Numbered from the stretch's first letter, positions 1 to 6,674 are shown. The stretch: DNA of 18,620 bases from JBATBW01 sp049662565 (GCA_049662565.1 JBATBW010000113.1:1-18620); one strand, 5' to 3'. Notes: a model not told the origin generated them from the letters alone. A program made the numbers and translations.

Positions 1-169
1 GACTTATATCATCTTCACTTACTTTTTGATAAGTGAAAATAGTGATTTCATCATTTAATTTATACTTAAAAGAATTAGAAACATAAATCATGTATCCAAT
101 TCCATTATTATCAATTACAATATAGTCTTCATTTATTTCAAATACAATTCCTTTAATATAATTTATCAT
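1..169 (-). CDS. ruvA: RuvA, Holliday junction DNA helicase subunit (5' part only, cut by left window edge)
   Basis: Reading the minus strand from an ATG at 169 gives 56 codons open to the window edge. The peptide starts MINYIKGIVFEI and continues through IDNNGIGYMIYVS and a TYQKVSEDD stretch. This matches the N-terminal OB-fold of RuvA (compare MI..L.G......l.idv.GvGYev.v...........TY..vreD). RuvA tetramers bind four-way junctions and load the RuvB branch-migration motor. A good ribosome binding site, AAGGTGA, lies at 174-180, four bases before the start. The gene follows obg past a terminator; I expect ruvB downstream, but it is outside the window. Identification rests only on this domain and the gene order; the junction-binding helix-hairpin-helix and RuvB-interacting parts cannot be seen. 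Confidence 0.85.
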   Translation of the reverse strand, partial: MINYIKGIVFEINEDYIVIDNNGIGYMIYVSNSFKYKLNDEITIFTYQKVSEDDIS

Positions 170-194
170 CTAATCACCTTATTTATTATATCAT

Positions 195-220
195 AAAAAA
201 AGCCACTTACAAAAGTGACT
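195..220 (-). terminator. Intrinsic terminator after obg
   Basis: Directly after the obg stop codon the minus strand reads AGTCACTT, a 4-base loop, then AAGTGGCT followed by a T run (195-200). The arms (213-220 and 201-208) pair over 8 bp with one G-U wobble. This is a textbook Rho-independent terminator for obg. It means ruvA needs read-through or its own promoter. Confidence 0.8.
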
Positions 221-1495
221 TTATTCAACAAAACTAAATTCAATATCTCCGACAATAATTGTATCATTTTCTTTAGCACCTAAAGAACGTAACTCATCAT
301 CAATACCCATTTTTTTCATTTGATAAGCAAATTTCATAACGCCTTCTTCGGTATCAAAATCAATTTGTTTCATAAGATTAGTTACTCTAATACCACTAAC
401 CATATATTCGTTATTACCTAAAGCTTTAACTTCAAAACCTTTTTCCTTTTCATGATAACGATAAACAACTCCAGTTGTATTATCCTCTTCATTAATTGGG
501 AAGGCCGGAGTAACTTCTAACAGGTCCGCAATACGATATAATAAAGGTTTCATTCCTTCATCAATAATAGTGATAGTTTCAAACACTTCTAAATTTGGAT
601 ATTTCTTTTTGAAACGTTCTAAATTTTCTTTCGCATTTTCTAAATCCATTTTATTCGCAACTACTACTTGTGGTCTTTCCATCAAGCGATATTGATATTC
701 CTTTAATTCGTTATTAATAATTTCATAATCTTCTAACGGATCTCTTCCATCATTAGCTCCCATATCGATAATATGAACTAATACACGACATCTTTCAATA
801 TGACGTAAGAACTGTTGCCCTAACCCTTTCCCTTGTGAAGCGCCTTCTATTAATCCAGGCAAGTCCGCCATTACAAATGAACGATCTTCGATTTGAACAA
901 CCCCTAAATTAGGAACAATCGTTGTAAAAGGATAATCTCCAATTTCCGGTTTAGCTTTACTAACTACCGATAATAATGTACTTTTACCTACTGAAGGAAA
1001 GCCAACTAGTCCGACATCCGCCAATAATTTAAGTTCAATTAATAATTCTTTTGTTTCCCCAGGAAAGCCATCCTCCGCAAACTCCGGAGCACTATTTCTA
1101 CTATTGGCAAACTTTGTATTACCACGACCACCATTACCACCTTTTAAAATGATAATTGATTGTTGATCATAAGTAAAATCCGCAATAGTATCACCACTAA
1201 TCGCATCTTTCACAATTGTTCCAACCGGAACCTTAACAATAATATCTAAAGCGTCAGCACCATGCATCTTCTTAGTTTTACCGTTTTCACCGTTCTTCGC
1301 AACTATTTTACGATTATATTTTAAATCTAATAAAGTGGATTTATTATTGTCCGCAACAAAGACAATATCGCCACCTTTTCCACCATCACCACCATTAGGT
1401 CCACCTAATGGAACATACTTCTCATGACGAAAACTGACAATACCATTACCACCATTACCGCTTGTTGCACTTATTTTAACTTTATCTATAAACAT
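221..1495 (-). CDS. obgE: Obg/CgtA family GTPase
   Basis: A ribosome-associated GTPase of 424 aa involved in 50S subunit assembly and stress responses. The three Obg parts are present. The glycine-rich Obg fold spans about 1-158 (GNGGNGIVSFRHEKYVP, GGPNGGDGGKGGD). The G domain has a P-loop GFPSVGKS at 165-172, switch I DYPFTTIVPNLG at 187-198, G3 DLPG at 211-214 and G4 NKMD at 281-284. A C-terminal OCT domain covers about 342-422. The length equals that of B. subtilis Obg (about 428). The usual G5 'SA' is not obvious; the equivalent stretch reads FETITII at 305-311. The ATG at 1495 has a GAGGAA ribosome binding site at 1501-1506 that directly follows the U tract of the rpmA terminator. It lies behind rplU-prp-rpmA as in other Firmicutes, but without spo0B. 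Confidence 0.97.
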   Translation of the reverse strand: MFIDKVKISATSGNGGNGIVSFRHEKYVPLGGPNGGDGGKGGDIVFVADNNKSTLLDLKYNRKIVAKNGENGKTKKMHGADALDIIVKVPVGTIVKDAISGDTIADFTYDQQSIIILKGGNGGRGNTKFANSRNSAPEFAEDGFPGETKELLIELKLLADVGLVGFPSVGKSTLLSVVSKAKPEIGDYPFTTIVPNLGVVQIEDRSFVMADLPGLIEGASQGKGLGQQFLRHIERCRVLVHIIDMGANDGRDPLEDYEIINNELKEYQYRLMERPQVVVANKMDLENAKENLERFKKKYPNLEVFETITIIDEGMKPLLYRIADLLEVTPAFPINEEDNTTGVVYRYHEKEKGFEVKALGNNEYMVSGIRVTNLMKQIDFDTEEGVMKFAYQMKKMGIDDELRSLGAKENDTIIVGDIEFSFVE

Positions 1496-1506
1496 GTATT
1501 TTCCTC

Positions 1507-1534
1507 AAAAAAGAAAATCCCCGGCTGGGGATTT
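1507..1534 (-). terminator. Intrinsic terminator between rpmA and obg
   Basis: The minus strand reads AAATCCCC, loop AGCC, GGGGATTT, then TCTTTTTT. The arms (1527-1534 and 1515-1522) pair perfectly over 8 bp with four G-C pairs, and the U-rich tail covers 1507-1514. The tail runs straight into the obg ribosome binding site (1501-1506). It should reduce transcription of obg relative to the ribosomal protein genes, since no separate obg promoter was recognised. Confidence 0.85.
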
Positions 1535-1539
1535 AATTA

Positions 1540-1824
1540 TTATGCTTGTGGGTAAACTGAAACTTTTTTTCTATCTTTACCAAGACGTTCAAATTTTACA
1601 ACACCATCACATAAAGCGAATAAAGTGTCATCTCCACCTCTTCCAACATTTAAGCCTGGATGAATTTTAGTTCCTCTTTGGCGATAAATGATAGATCCAG
1701 CAGAAGTGAATTGTCCATCAGCTTTTTTTGCCCCTAAACGTTTAGATTCACTATCACGACCGTTTTTAGTTGAACCTACCCCTTTTTTAGATGCAAATAA
1801 TTGTATATTTAATGTAAATTTCAT
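1540..1824 (-). CDS. rpmA: Large ribosomal subunit protein bL27, with cleavable N-terminal extension
   Basis: bL27 (94 aa) whose mature N-terminus reaches the peptidyl transferase centre. The body shows family hallmarks: ASKKGVGSTKNGRDSESKRLG (11-31), SAGSIIYRQRGTKIHPG and GRGGDDTLFA. The protein begins MKFTLNIQLF before ASKKG. This matches the Firmicutes pre-sequence removed by the protease Prp, which in Staphylococcus aureus cuts between Phe and Ala of the LQFF-A type motif; here the predicted cut is F10|A11. The gene for Prp lies immediately upstream, with a 2-base gap. The ribosome binding site GGAGGT is at 1831-1836, six bases before the ATG. It is the last gene before the terminator at 1507-1534. 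Identification is certain; the cleavage is inferred from the motif and gene order. Confidence 0.98.
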   Translation of the reverse strand: MKFTLNIQLFASKKGVGSTKNGRDSESKRLGAKKADGQFTSAGSIIYRQRGTKIHPGLNVGRGGDDTLFALCDGVVKFERLGKDRKKVSVYPQA

Positions 1825-1826
1825 TG

Positions 1827-2141
1827 CTATACCTCCATCTGTTTTATTTTAATATATTGTGGATATTCATTTTCCATTGTCTGTAATTGAATTATACCAC
1901 AATTTAAGATAAGTTGACATTCATTAGAATATTTAATAACCCTAATTTCAATCAAACCTTCATCCATAGTCATCTCACATTGATTACTAACGATGATATC
2001 AAGAGCATTTAATAAACCAATTCCAATACTACTAACTCCAGCACAAACTAAATCATGACCAGATGTATTACTACCAGAATGACCTACTATTTTTAATGCA
2101 ACAACATTCTCTTGTGCTTTTGTTACATCAATCTTAATCAT
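1827..2141 (-). CDS. prp: Prp (YsxB) cysteine protease that processes ribosomal protein L27
   Basis: A 104 aa protein of the Prp/YsxB family, the cysteine protease that removes the N-terminal extension of L27. The catalytic region is seen as GHSGSNTSGHDLVCAGVS at 20-37, giving the likely dyad His21 and Cys33, with Asp30 in the conserved D-x-V-C context. Length is that of the family (about 105-110). It is placed between its partner ribosomal genes rplU and rpmA, the standard Firmicutes order. The start ATG follows the rplU stop with two bases between (TAATTATG), and I see no clear ribosome binding site. It is therefore probably made by translational coupling at a lower level than L21 and L27. 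The gene ends with TAG, three bases before the rpmA start. Confidence 0.93.
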   Translation of the reverse strand: MIKIDVTKAQENVVALKIVGHSGSNTSGHDLVCAGVSSIGIGLLNALDIIVSNQCEMTMDEGLIEIRVIKYSNECQLILNCGIIQLQTMENEYPQYIKIKQMEV

Positions 2142-2143
2142 AA

Positions 2144-2455
2144 TTAAGCTTCGATAGCTTCAACCACTAATTTAGTATATGGTTGACGATGACCTTGTTT
2201 ACGATGACTACTACCGTTTTTCGCTTTGTATTTAAAAATAGTAATCTTTTTTTCTTTACCATGTTTAATTACTTTAGCGCTGACAGTAGCACCTTTAACA
2301 TATGGAGTACCAATCTTACTTTTTTCTCCACCAATTAAGCATACTTTATCAAAAGTATAAACTGTGTCGGCTTCAACTTCTAATTTTTCAACATAGATTT
2401 CAGTTCCAACTTCAACTTTGATTTGTTTTCCACCTGTTTCAATCACTGCGTACAT
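2144..2455 (-). CDS. rplU: Large ribosomal subunit protein bL21
   Basis: bL21 (103 aa), a 50S protein that binds 23S rRNA. It starts MYAVIETGGKQIKVEVG, the classic L21 N-terminus, and carries KHGKEKKITIFKYKAKN and the C-terminal KQGHRQPYTKLVV signature. I chose the ATG at 2455. The in-frame GTG three codons upstream (2462-2464) overlaps the ribosome binding site AAGGAGGT (2463-2470), so it cannot be used with that site, whereas the ATG is seven bases from it. It is the first gene of rplU-prp-rpmA(-obg), preceded by a structured leader and a strong promoter, so it is probably feedback-controlled by L21 (inference from the known L21 leader family). Confidence 0.97.
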   Translation of the reverse strand: MYAVIETGGKQIKVEVGTEIYVEKLEVEADTVYTFDKVCLIGGEKSKIGTPYVKGATVSAKVIKHGKEKKITIFKYKAKNGSSHRKQGHRQPYTKLVVEAIEA

Positions 2456-2462
2456 TCCCTGC

Positions 2463-2470
2463 ACCTCCTT
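2463..2470 (-). promoter_or_regulatory. Ribosome binding site of rplU
   Basis: AAGGAGGT is a full anti-16S match seven bases before the ATG at 2455. It covers the alternative GTG at 2462-2464 and so decides the rplU start. Confidence 0.9.
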
Positions 2471-2550
2471 ATTTTATAGACTCGCCATTATAGGTAGCTA
2501 AGCTTTAAAACCTATAAGTATGAGCGGTTGATGCCCAAAGGACATGCAAC
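2471..2550 (-). ncRNA. Structured 5' leader of rplU, probably the L21 leader regulatory RNA
   Basis: The approximately 80-nt leader between the predicted transcription start (about 2550) and the rplU ribosome binding site folds into two hairpins. The first begins at +1: 2547-2550 and 2540-2545 pair with 2527-2536 (GTTG, a bulged C, ATGTCC, loop TTT, GGGCAT, CAAC), about 10 bp with one G-U. The second pairs 2510-2517 with 2488-2495 (TTATAGGT/ACCTATAA, 8 bp) around a 14-base loop. No U-run follows the second hairpin, so control of translation or RNA stability fits better than attenuation. Firmicutes carry an L21-binding leader at this position; the assignment is from position and structure, not from a covariance model. 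Confidence 0.6.
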
Positions 2551-2556
2551 ACAAAT

Positions 2557-2585
2557 ATAATACCAAATACCGACACCTTTGTCAA
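2557..2585 (-). promoter_or_regulatory. Promoter of the rplU operon
   Basis: A perfect TTGACA -35 (2580-2585), a 17-base spacer and TATTAT -10 (2557-2562, 5 of 6) form a strong SigA-type promoter. The start would be the G at about 2550, seven bases on, exactly where the first leader hairpin begins. The -35 lies immediately after the metK stop codon at 2589. Confidence 0.85.
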
Positions 2586-2588
2586 TTA

Positions 2589-3734
2589 TTATTGATATTT
2601 TACGATATGTTTTTGGAAGTTTTCTACTTGATCTAGCTTTTCAAAAGATAAATCTAAATCACAACGACCAATTTGACCATAAGAAGCTAGTTGACAATAA
2701 ATTGGACTCTTTAAATTTAAAGTATCAATAATCCCTTTTGGTGTTAAATCAAACAACTCTTCCACTAACTTACTAATCTTAATATCTTCGATAATACCCG
2801 TATTAAAAGTATTAATATAGATACTAACTGGTTGAGCAACTCCAATCGCATAAGCCAATTGAACTTGACAACGACTAGCTAACTTTGCACCAACAATATT
2901 TTTCGCCAAATAACGAGCCATATATGCCCCGCTACGATCAACTTTACTTGGATCTTTACCACTAAACGCTCCACCACCATGGGCAGCCATACCACCATAA
3001 GTGTCCACAATAATCTTACGACCAGTTAAACCACTATCACCAGCTGGCCCACCAATAACAAAACGACCAGTTGGGTTAATTAATATTTTCGTATTAACTA
3101 ATAATTCACCAGGAATTACTTGATTAATAACTTCATTAACTAAATCTTTTTTAATTTGATCTAAGGTAACTTGTTCATCGTGTTGAGTGGAAATTACAAT
3201 TGTCGTAATCTCTACCGGTTTAAAATCCACATAACGAATAGATACTTGAGTCTTACCATCTGGTCTTAAATAAGGTAATACTCCATCAACACGCACTTTA
3301 GTTAATTGTTTAGCTAATTGATGAGCATAAGATAAAGTCAAAGGCAAATAGTCTTCACTTTCGTCTGTCGCATAACCAAACATCATTCCTTGATCACCTG
3401 CTCCTAAATTATCGACTCCTAAGGCGATATCCACTGATTGATGATCTAATGCCACATCAATTTGACAAGTTTCGCTATCAAAACCGATATTAGGAATAAT
3501 ATAACCAATTTCTCTAATAACTTGACGAACAATGCCTTCATAATCCACGACAGCTTTAGAAGTAATTTCACCAAAGACAAATACGCGATTAGTAGTTACA
3601 CAACATTCACATGCCACCCGACTATCAGGGTCAATGGCCAATAAAGCATCTAAGATAGCATCAGAAATTTGATCCGCAACTTTATCAGGATGACCATTAG
3701 TTACTGATTCACTTGTAAAAATAAATTCATTCAT
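2589..3734 (-). CDS. metK: S-adenosylmethionine synthase
   Basis: Makes S-adenosylmethionine from methionine and ATP in the cytoplasm, as a homotetramer needing Mg and K ions. The protein (381 aa, normal length) shows FTSESV then GHPDK (14-18), which holds the ATP/Mg-binding His and Asp. It also has both family signatures: GAGDQGMMFGYA at 111-122 and the P-loop-like GGGAFSGKDPSKVDRS at 253-268. One oddity is Asn13 in SVTNGHPDK, where bacterial and human enzymes nearly always have Glu; the codon is AAT. The start ATG has AGGAGGA at 3741-3747. Expression should be SAM-repressed through the S-box directly upstream. No terminator is visible after metK; the rplU promoter begins four bases past its stop. 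Confidence 0.97.
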   Translation of the reverse strand: MNEFIFTSESVTNGHPDKVADQISDAILDALLAIDPDSRVACECCVTTNRVFVFGEITSKAVVDYEGIVRQVIREIGYIIPNIGFDSETCQIDVALDHQSVDIALGVDNLGAGDQGMMFGYATDESEDYLPLTLSYAHQLAKQLTKVRVDGVLPYLRPDGKTQVSIRYVDFKPVEITTIVISTQHDEQVTLDQIKKDLVNEVINQVIPGELLVNTKILINPTGRFVIGGPAGDSGLTGRKIIVDTYGGMAAHGGGAFSGKDPSKVDRSGAYMARYLAKNIVGAKLASRCQVQLAYAIGVAQPVSIYINTFNTGIIEDIKISKLVEELFDLTPKGIIDTLNLKSPIYCQLASYGQIGRCDLDLSFEKLDQVENFQKHIVKYQ

Positions 3735-3758
3735 AAATTTTCCTCCTATCTTCTTACC

Positions 3759-3791
3759 AAAAAAAAGCGTTATGGGCCTACCGATAACGCT
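3759..3791 (-). terminator. SAM-controlled terminator of the metK S-box
   Basis: Arms AGCGTTAT (3784-3791) and ATAACGCT (3766-3773) pair perfectly around a 10-base loop and are followed by a T run (3759-3765). The upstream arm plus flank (3783-3791) can instead pair with GATAAGCT (3801-3808), giving an 8-bp antiterminator with one bulged G, so the two folds exclude each other. Confidence 0.9.
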
Positions 3792-3800
3792 AATATAATG

Positions 3801-3894
3801 AGCTTATCTACCGGAATATCCGCAGAAATTAGCACCTTACAAATGCAGGTTGCTGGGCTTCATCGACTCTGTTGTCTCCACCACTCTTGATAAG
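3801..3894 (-). ncRNA. SAM-I (S-box) riboswitch aptamer controlling metK
   Basis: The minus strand carries the S-box consensus in order: CTTATC (P1 5' strand, 3889-3894), AAGAGTGGTGGAG, then GATGAAGCCCAGCAACC (around 3849-3865), AAGGTGCTAATTTC (around 3825-3838), GCGGATATTCCG and GATAAG (P1 3' strand, 3803-3808). With SAM bound, P1 is held, which leaves the terminator at 3759-3791 free to form. Without SAM, GATAAGCT (3801-3808) pairs with 3783-3791 as antiterminator and metK is transcribed. That is the standard OFF-switch logic of this family. The switching strands are visible in the sequence; the direction of control follows from the family. Confidence 0.95.
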
Positions 3895-3916
3895 AAATAT
3901 TTAATTTTACTTAATT

Positions 3917-3944
3917 ATTATACACCTTTAAAATTACTTGTAAA
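3917..3944 (-). promoter_or_regulatory. Promoter of the metK riboswitch transcript
   Basis: TTTACA (-35, 3939-3944; 5 of 6), a 16-base spacer and a perfect TATAAT (-10, 3917-3922). The start would be near 3910, about 16 bases before the aptamer P1 helix. The -35 begins right after the TAG stop (3947-3949) of the DUF554 gene. Confidence 0.8.
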
Positions 3945-3946
3945 CC

Positions 3947-4612
3947 CTAAAATAACAAAAATATATAATAAAACCCAACTAATAAGAATAAAGATAAAAT
4001 CATATTCATAATCTTAAACTTTTTAATATTAAGCATATTTAAACTAATAGCTATAAAGATCAATCCCCCCAAGGCATTAATTTCATTAACTAAAGCACTA
4101 GTAAAAACAAAGCTCAAAATATGCGAACCTAAAGCGAAAATCGATTGAAATATAGCGACAGGAATAATTGAAAAAATCACACTATAACCATAGTTAAAAG
4201 TAATAAAAATCGCTGAAAACAAGTCTAAAACACTTTTAGTATACAACGTTTGATTTTGATTTAAACCACATTCAATACTACCGACAATACTCATAGCTCC
4301 TACTAAAAATAATAAAGTTGCGACAACAAAACCATCAAAATTAGACTTCGAATTATCATTAAACTTCCCAAATACACTATTAATCTTTTCATCAACACCA
4401 AATAACTCACAAATGACATATCCTACTAAAAAACTAATAATAATTAAAATATAATTATTACTCTTTATCACATTAATAATACCCAAACCTAAGACAACTA
4501 AAGCTAAAACATCATTAAAGATAGTACCATCACATTTTTTAATAATTCTTTTTAATACTAATCCAATTCCTACCCCAATTACAATTGCGATGACATTAAC
4601 TATTATCCCCAT
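3947..4612 (-). CDS. DUF554 (YdfK/YqgA-type) integral membrane protein
   Basis: A 221 aa very hydrophobic protein with about six to seven predicted membrane segments (roughly 2-20, 33-49, 52-70, 93-112, 140-165, 178-195, 200-220). Family hallmarks of DUF554 are visible. These are the N-terminal glycine-rich GVGIGLVLKRIIKK, the conserved central VGAMSIVGSIECGLNQNQTLYTKSVLDLFSA (103-133), and a late GGLIFIAISLNMLNIKKFKIMNM. The family is a putative transporter or channel-like membrane protein without an established substrate. The ATG overlaps the 3' end of the histidine kinase gene by 17 bases and has GAGGT at 4618-4622, so it belongs to the same operon as the two-component system and may be its target or act with the sensor (inference). 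It ends with TAG; no terminator is seen before the metK promoter. Confidence 0.85.
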   Translation of the reverse strand: MGIIVNVIAIVIGVGIGLVLKRIIKKCDGTIFNDVLALVVLGLGIINVIKSNNYILIIISFLVGYVICELFGVDEKINSVFGKFNDNSKSNFDGFVVATLLFLVGAMSIVGSIECGLNQNQTLYTKSVLDLFSAIFITFNYGYSVIFSIIPVAIFQSIFALGSHILSFVFTSALVNEINALGGLIFIAISLNMLNIKKFKIMNMILSLFLLVGFYYIFLLF

Positions 4613-6008
4613 TTTTTACCTCAATAACAAAATAAAACTTTGTCTTTTTACCAACTTCACTTTCCACACCATATTCTAAATGATGTTGTTGAAGAATATC
4701 TTTACAAATACTTAATCCTAAACCACTACCATACTTCCCTCTTTGATAATTTTTATTACCTTGATAATAACGATCCCAAACGTAAGGAAGATTATCTTTT
4801 TCAATACCCTTACCATGATCAACTACTTCTAATGTCGCAAAACCCTTTTTCACAAATAGATTAACCTCAATCGTATTATCAACTTCACTATGTTTAATCG
4901 CATTATTGATAAAATTATGCACTACTGTGATAATTTTTGTTTTATCCGCAAAGATATAAACATCTTCATCAATATATGATTCAATATTAATTTCATCATT
5001 AGTATTAGTTTCCATCACTAAAGATAATAAATTTAATAATTCCGTACTGAAATTAAATTTCGATAAATTCAAAGGTACTTCATTATAAGAATTACTCATA
5101 ATACTCATATCATTAACTAAATTCGATAAATAATTAGCTTCGTTAATAATAACATTTAAATGCTTATTTCTCTTTTCTTCATCATTACCCGATTTATCTC
5201 TAATTAACTCACTATAAGCCGCAATCATCGTTAAAGGCGTCTTTAAATCATGTGATATATTCGCAACTAAATCCTTGCGCACATGATCAATCTTACTAAG
5301 TTTTTCCATCGCATAATTCAAGGTACTACTCAAATCATCCAATTCACTAATATTAGTATTACTGATAACCTTATCAAAATTTCCCGAAGTTAACTGTTGT
5401 GCTTGTTGTTTAATTTTTAATATTGGTTTAGATATAAATTTTGCGATCAATAAAGAAACAAAAACAATTAAAATCAAAACAAAAAAGTAAATAAATAATA
5501 ACTGTTTAGAAATAATATTAATAGTAGAAGACAATGGATTGATTGGCGCATTGACAAAAATATAATAATTAGCCAAATCTGTTTTAAATTTATGACCATA
5601 AATTACTCCTTTTTGATCATATTCTTCATTGTCAACCAACAAAGATATATCATCAATCGTTTGTAACTTTAAATACTCATCATACATATTAAAAACGGCA
5701 GTATTATTTAAAACACAACCCACACCAACAGTATCATTATAATAAATTTGTGTTCCCTTACTGTTATATATTGATACGCAAACATTATTATCATAAGCCA
5801 ATTTACTAATATCATTAAAATCTAAATCTTTATATAAATATGCATCAATTTTCTTCGAGATATTTAATGCAACCTTTTCCTTCTCATTTTGATAAAAAGG
5901 TAAAATTGATAAACTTTGACCAAAATAAACAATTAAAAACAAGCCAAGAGAAAACAAAATTAAAACAATAAATATTTTAAAACGAATACTTTTATAATCG
6001 CGAAACAA
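4596..6008 (-). CDS. Sensor histidine kinase, two-component system
   Basis: A 470 aa membrane sensor kinase. TM1 lies at about 10-31. An extracytoplasmic sensing region of about 135 residues (32-166) has no domain I recognise. TM2 lies at about 168-190, followed by a HAMP linker (about 190-243). HisKA follows with phospho-accepting His253 in NISHDLKTPLT. The HATPase_c domain has N-box NFINNAIKHS (365-374), G1 DHGKGI (397-402) and G2 GSGLGLSI (427-434). It should autophosphorylate and pass phosphate to the regulator encoded just upstream. The start is a TTG at 6006-6008, 17 bases inside the regulator gene. The next in-frame Met (about residue 108) would delete TM1, so the TTG is preferred, although its ribosome binding site is weak (AGG near 6019). 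It overlaps the DUF554 gene by another 17 bases. The signal is unknown. Confidence 0.93.
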   Translation of the reverse strand: MFRDYKSIRFKIFIVLILFSLGLFLIVYFGQSLSILPFYQNEKEKVALNISKKIDAYLYKDLDFNDISKLAYDNNVCVSIYNSKGTQIYYNDTVGVGCVLNNTAVFNMYDEYLKLQTIDDISLLVDNEEYDQKGVIYGHKFKTDLANYYIFVNAPINPLSSTINIISKQLLFIYFFVLILIVFVSLLIAKFISKPILKIKQQAQQLTSGNFDKVISNTNISELDDLSSTLNYAMEKLSKIDHVRKDLVANISHDLKTPLTMIAAYSELIRDKSGNDEEKRNKHLNVIINEANYLSNLVNDMSIMSNSYNEVPLNLSKFNFSTELLNLLSLVMETNTNDEINIESYIDEDVYIFADKTKIITVVHNFINNAIKHSEVDNTIEVNLFVKKGFATLEVVDHGKGIEKDNLPYVWDRYYQGNKNYQRGKYGSGLGLSICKDILQQHHLEYGVESEVGKKTKFYFVIEVKNGDNS

Positions 6009-6663
6009 ACTTATAACCTACTGAACGAACCGTCACAATCAAATCACGGTACCGACCTAAATTATTCCTTAACATTTTAATATGCGTATCAATAGTTCGA
6101 TCATCTTTTTCATAGTCATAACCCCAAACTTTTTCGATTAAAAAGTCCCGATTCAATGCGATATCGACATTTTTAACTAACAAAGAAAGTAATTCAAATT
6201 CCTTTGGCGTCAAATCAACAAGTTGATTATCAACCTTCAATGTATAACCATTAAAATCAATCGTCAATGTTTCATACTCATATAAATTATTATTTTCTTT
6301 CATGTAACGATCGCAAACCACCTTAATCCGTGCCATTAGTTCTTTTAAAGAGAATGGTTTAGTAATATAATCATCGACCCCAATATCAAAACAATTAATC
6401 TTATCATCTTCACTTTCCAAAGCCGATAACATTATTATAGGAATTAAAGGATAGCTATACTTAATCTTTTTAGCTAAACTAAATCCATCCATTTTAGGCA
6501 TCATAATGTCTAAAATAACTAAATCATAATGAACATTCTTAATTTGGTCCATAACTAACATACTATCATTTATTTCGTCGACTACATAATCATAATCACT
6601 ACTATATTCCTTAACTAATGAAGTAATGTTTTCTTCATCATCTACAATTAATATTCTTCTCAT
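5992..6663 (-). CDS. OmpR/PhoB-family response regulator
   Basis: A 223 aa DNA-binding response regulator, partner of the following kinase. The receiver domain (about 1-115) has acidic pocket Asp8-Asp9, phosphorylation site Asp52 in ILDIMMPKMDG, Ser80 in the switch position and Lys102 in TKPF. The C-terminal winged helix (about 128-222) shows the OmpR pattern: LTPKEFELLSLLVKN, then DRTIDTHIKMLRNNLG and a final TVRSVGYKF. All catalytic residues are in place. The ATG at 6663 uses AAGGTGG at 6668-6674, which overlaps the dnaE stop codon (6675-6677), so translation may be linked to dnaE. The regulon is unknown; the adjacent DUF554 gene and its own operon are the obvious candidates (inference). 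Confidence 0.95.
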   Translation of the reverse strand: MRRILIVDDEENITSLVKEYSSDYDYVVDEINDSMLVMDQIKNVHYDLVILDIMMPKMDGFSLAKKIKYSYPLIPIIMLSALESEDDKINCFDIGVDDYITKPFSLKELMARIKVVCDRYMKENNNLYEYETLTIDFNGYTLKVDNQLVDLTPKEFELLSLLVKNVDIALNRDFLIEKVWGYDYEKDDRTIDTHIKMLRNNLGRYRDLIVTVRSVGYKFVSRL

Positions 6664-6674
6664 ATGTCCACCTT

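Noticed and set aside
185..212. Extended -10 (TGATATAAT, 185-193) with TTGTAA (207-212) as ruvA promoter
   Set aside because: Transcription would start near 178, inside the ruvA ribosome binding site, and the elements lie within the obg terminator. Possible, but not supported enough to list.
2456..2464. GTG at 2462-2464 as rplU start (three extra codons)
   Set aside because: It overlaps the AAGGAGGT ribosome binding site; the ATG at 2455 has ideal spacing and matches the L21 N-terminus.
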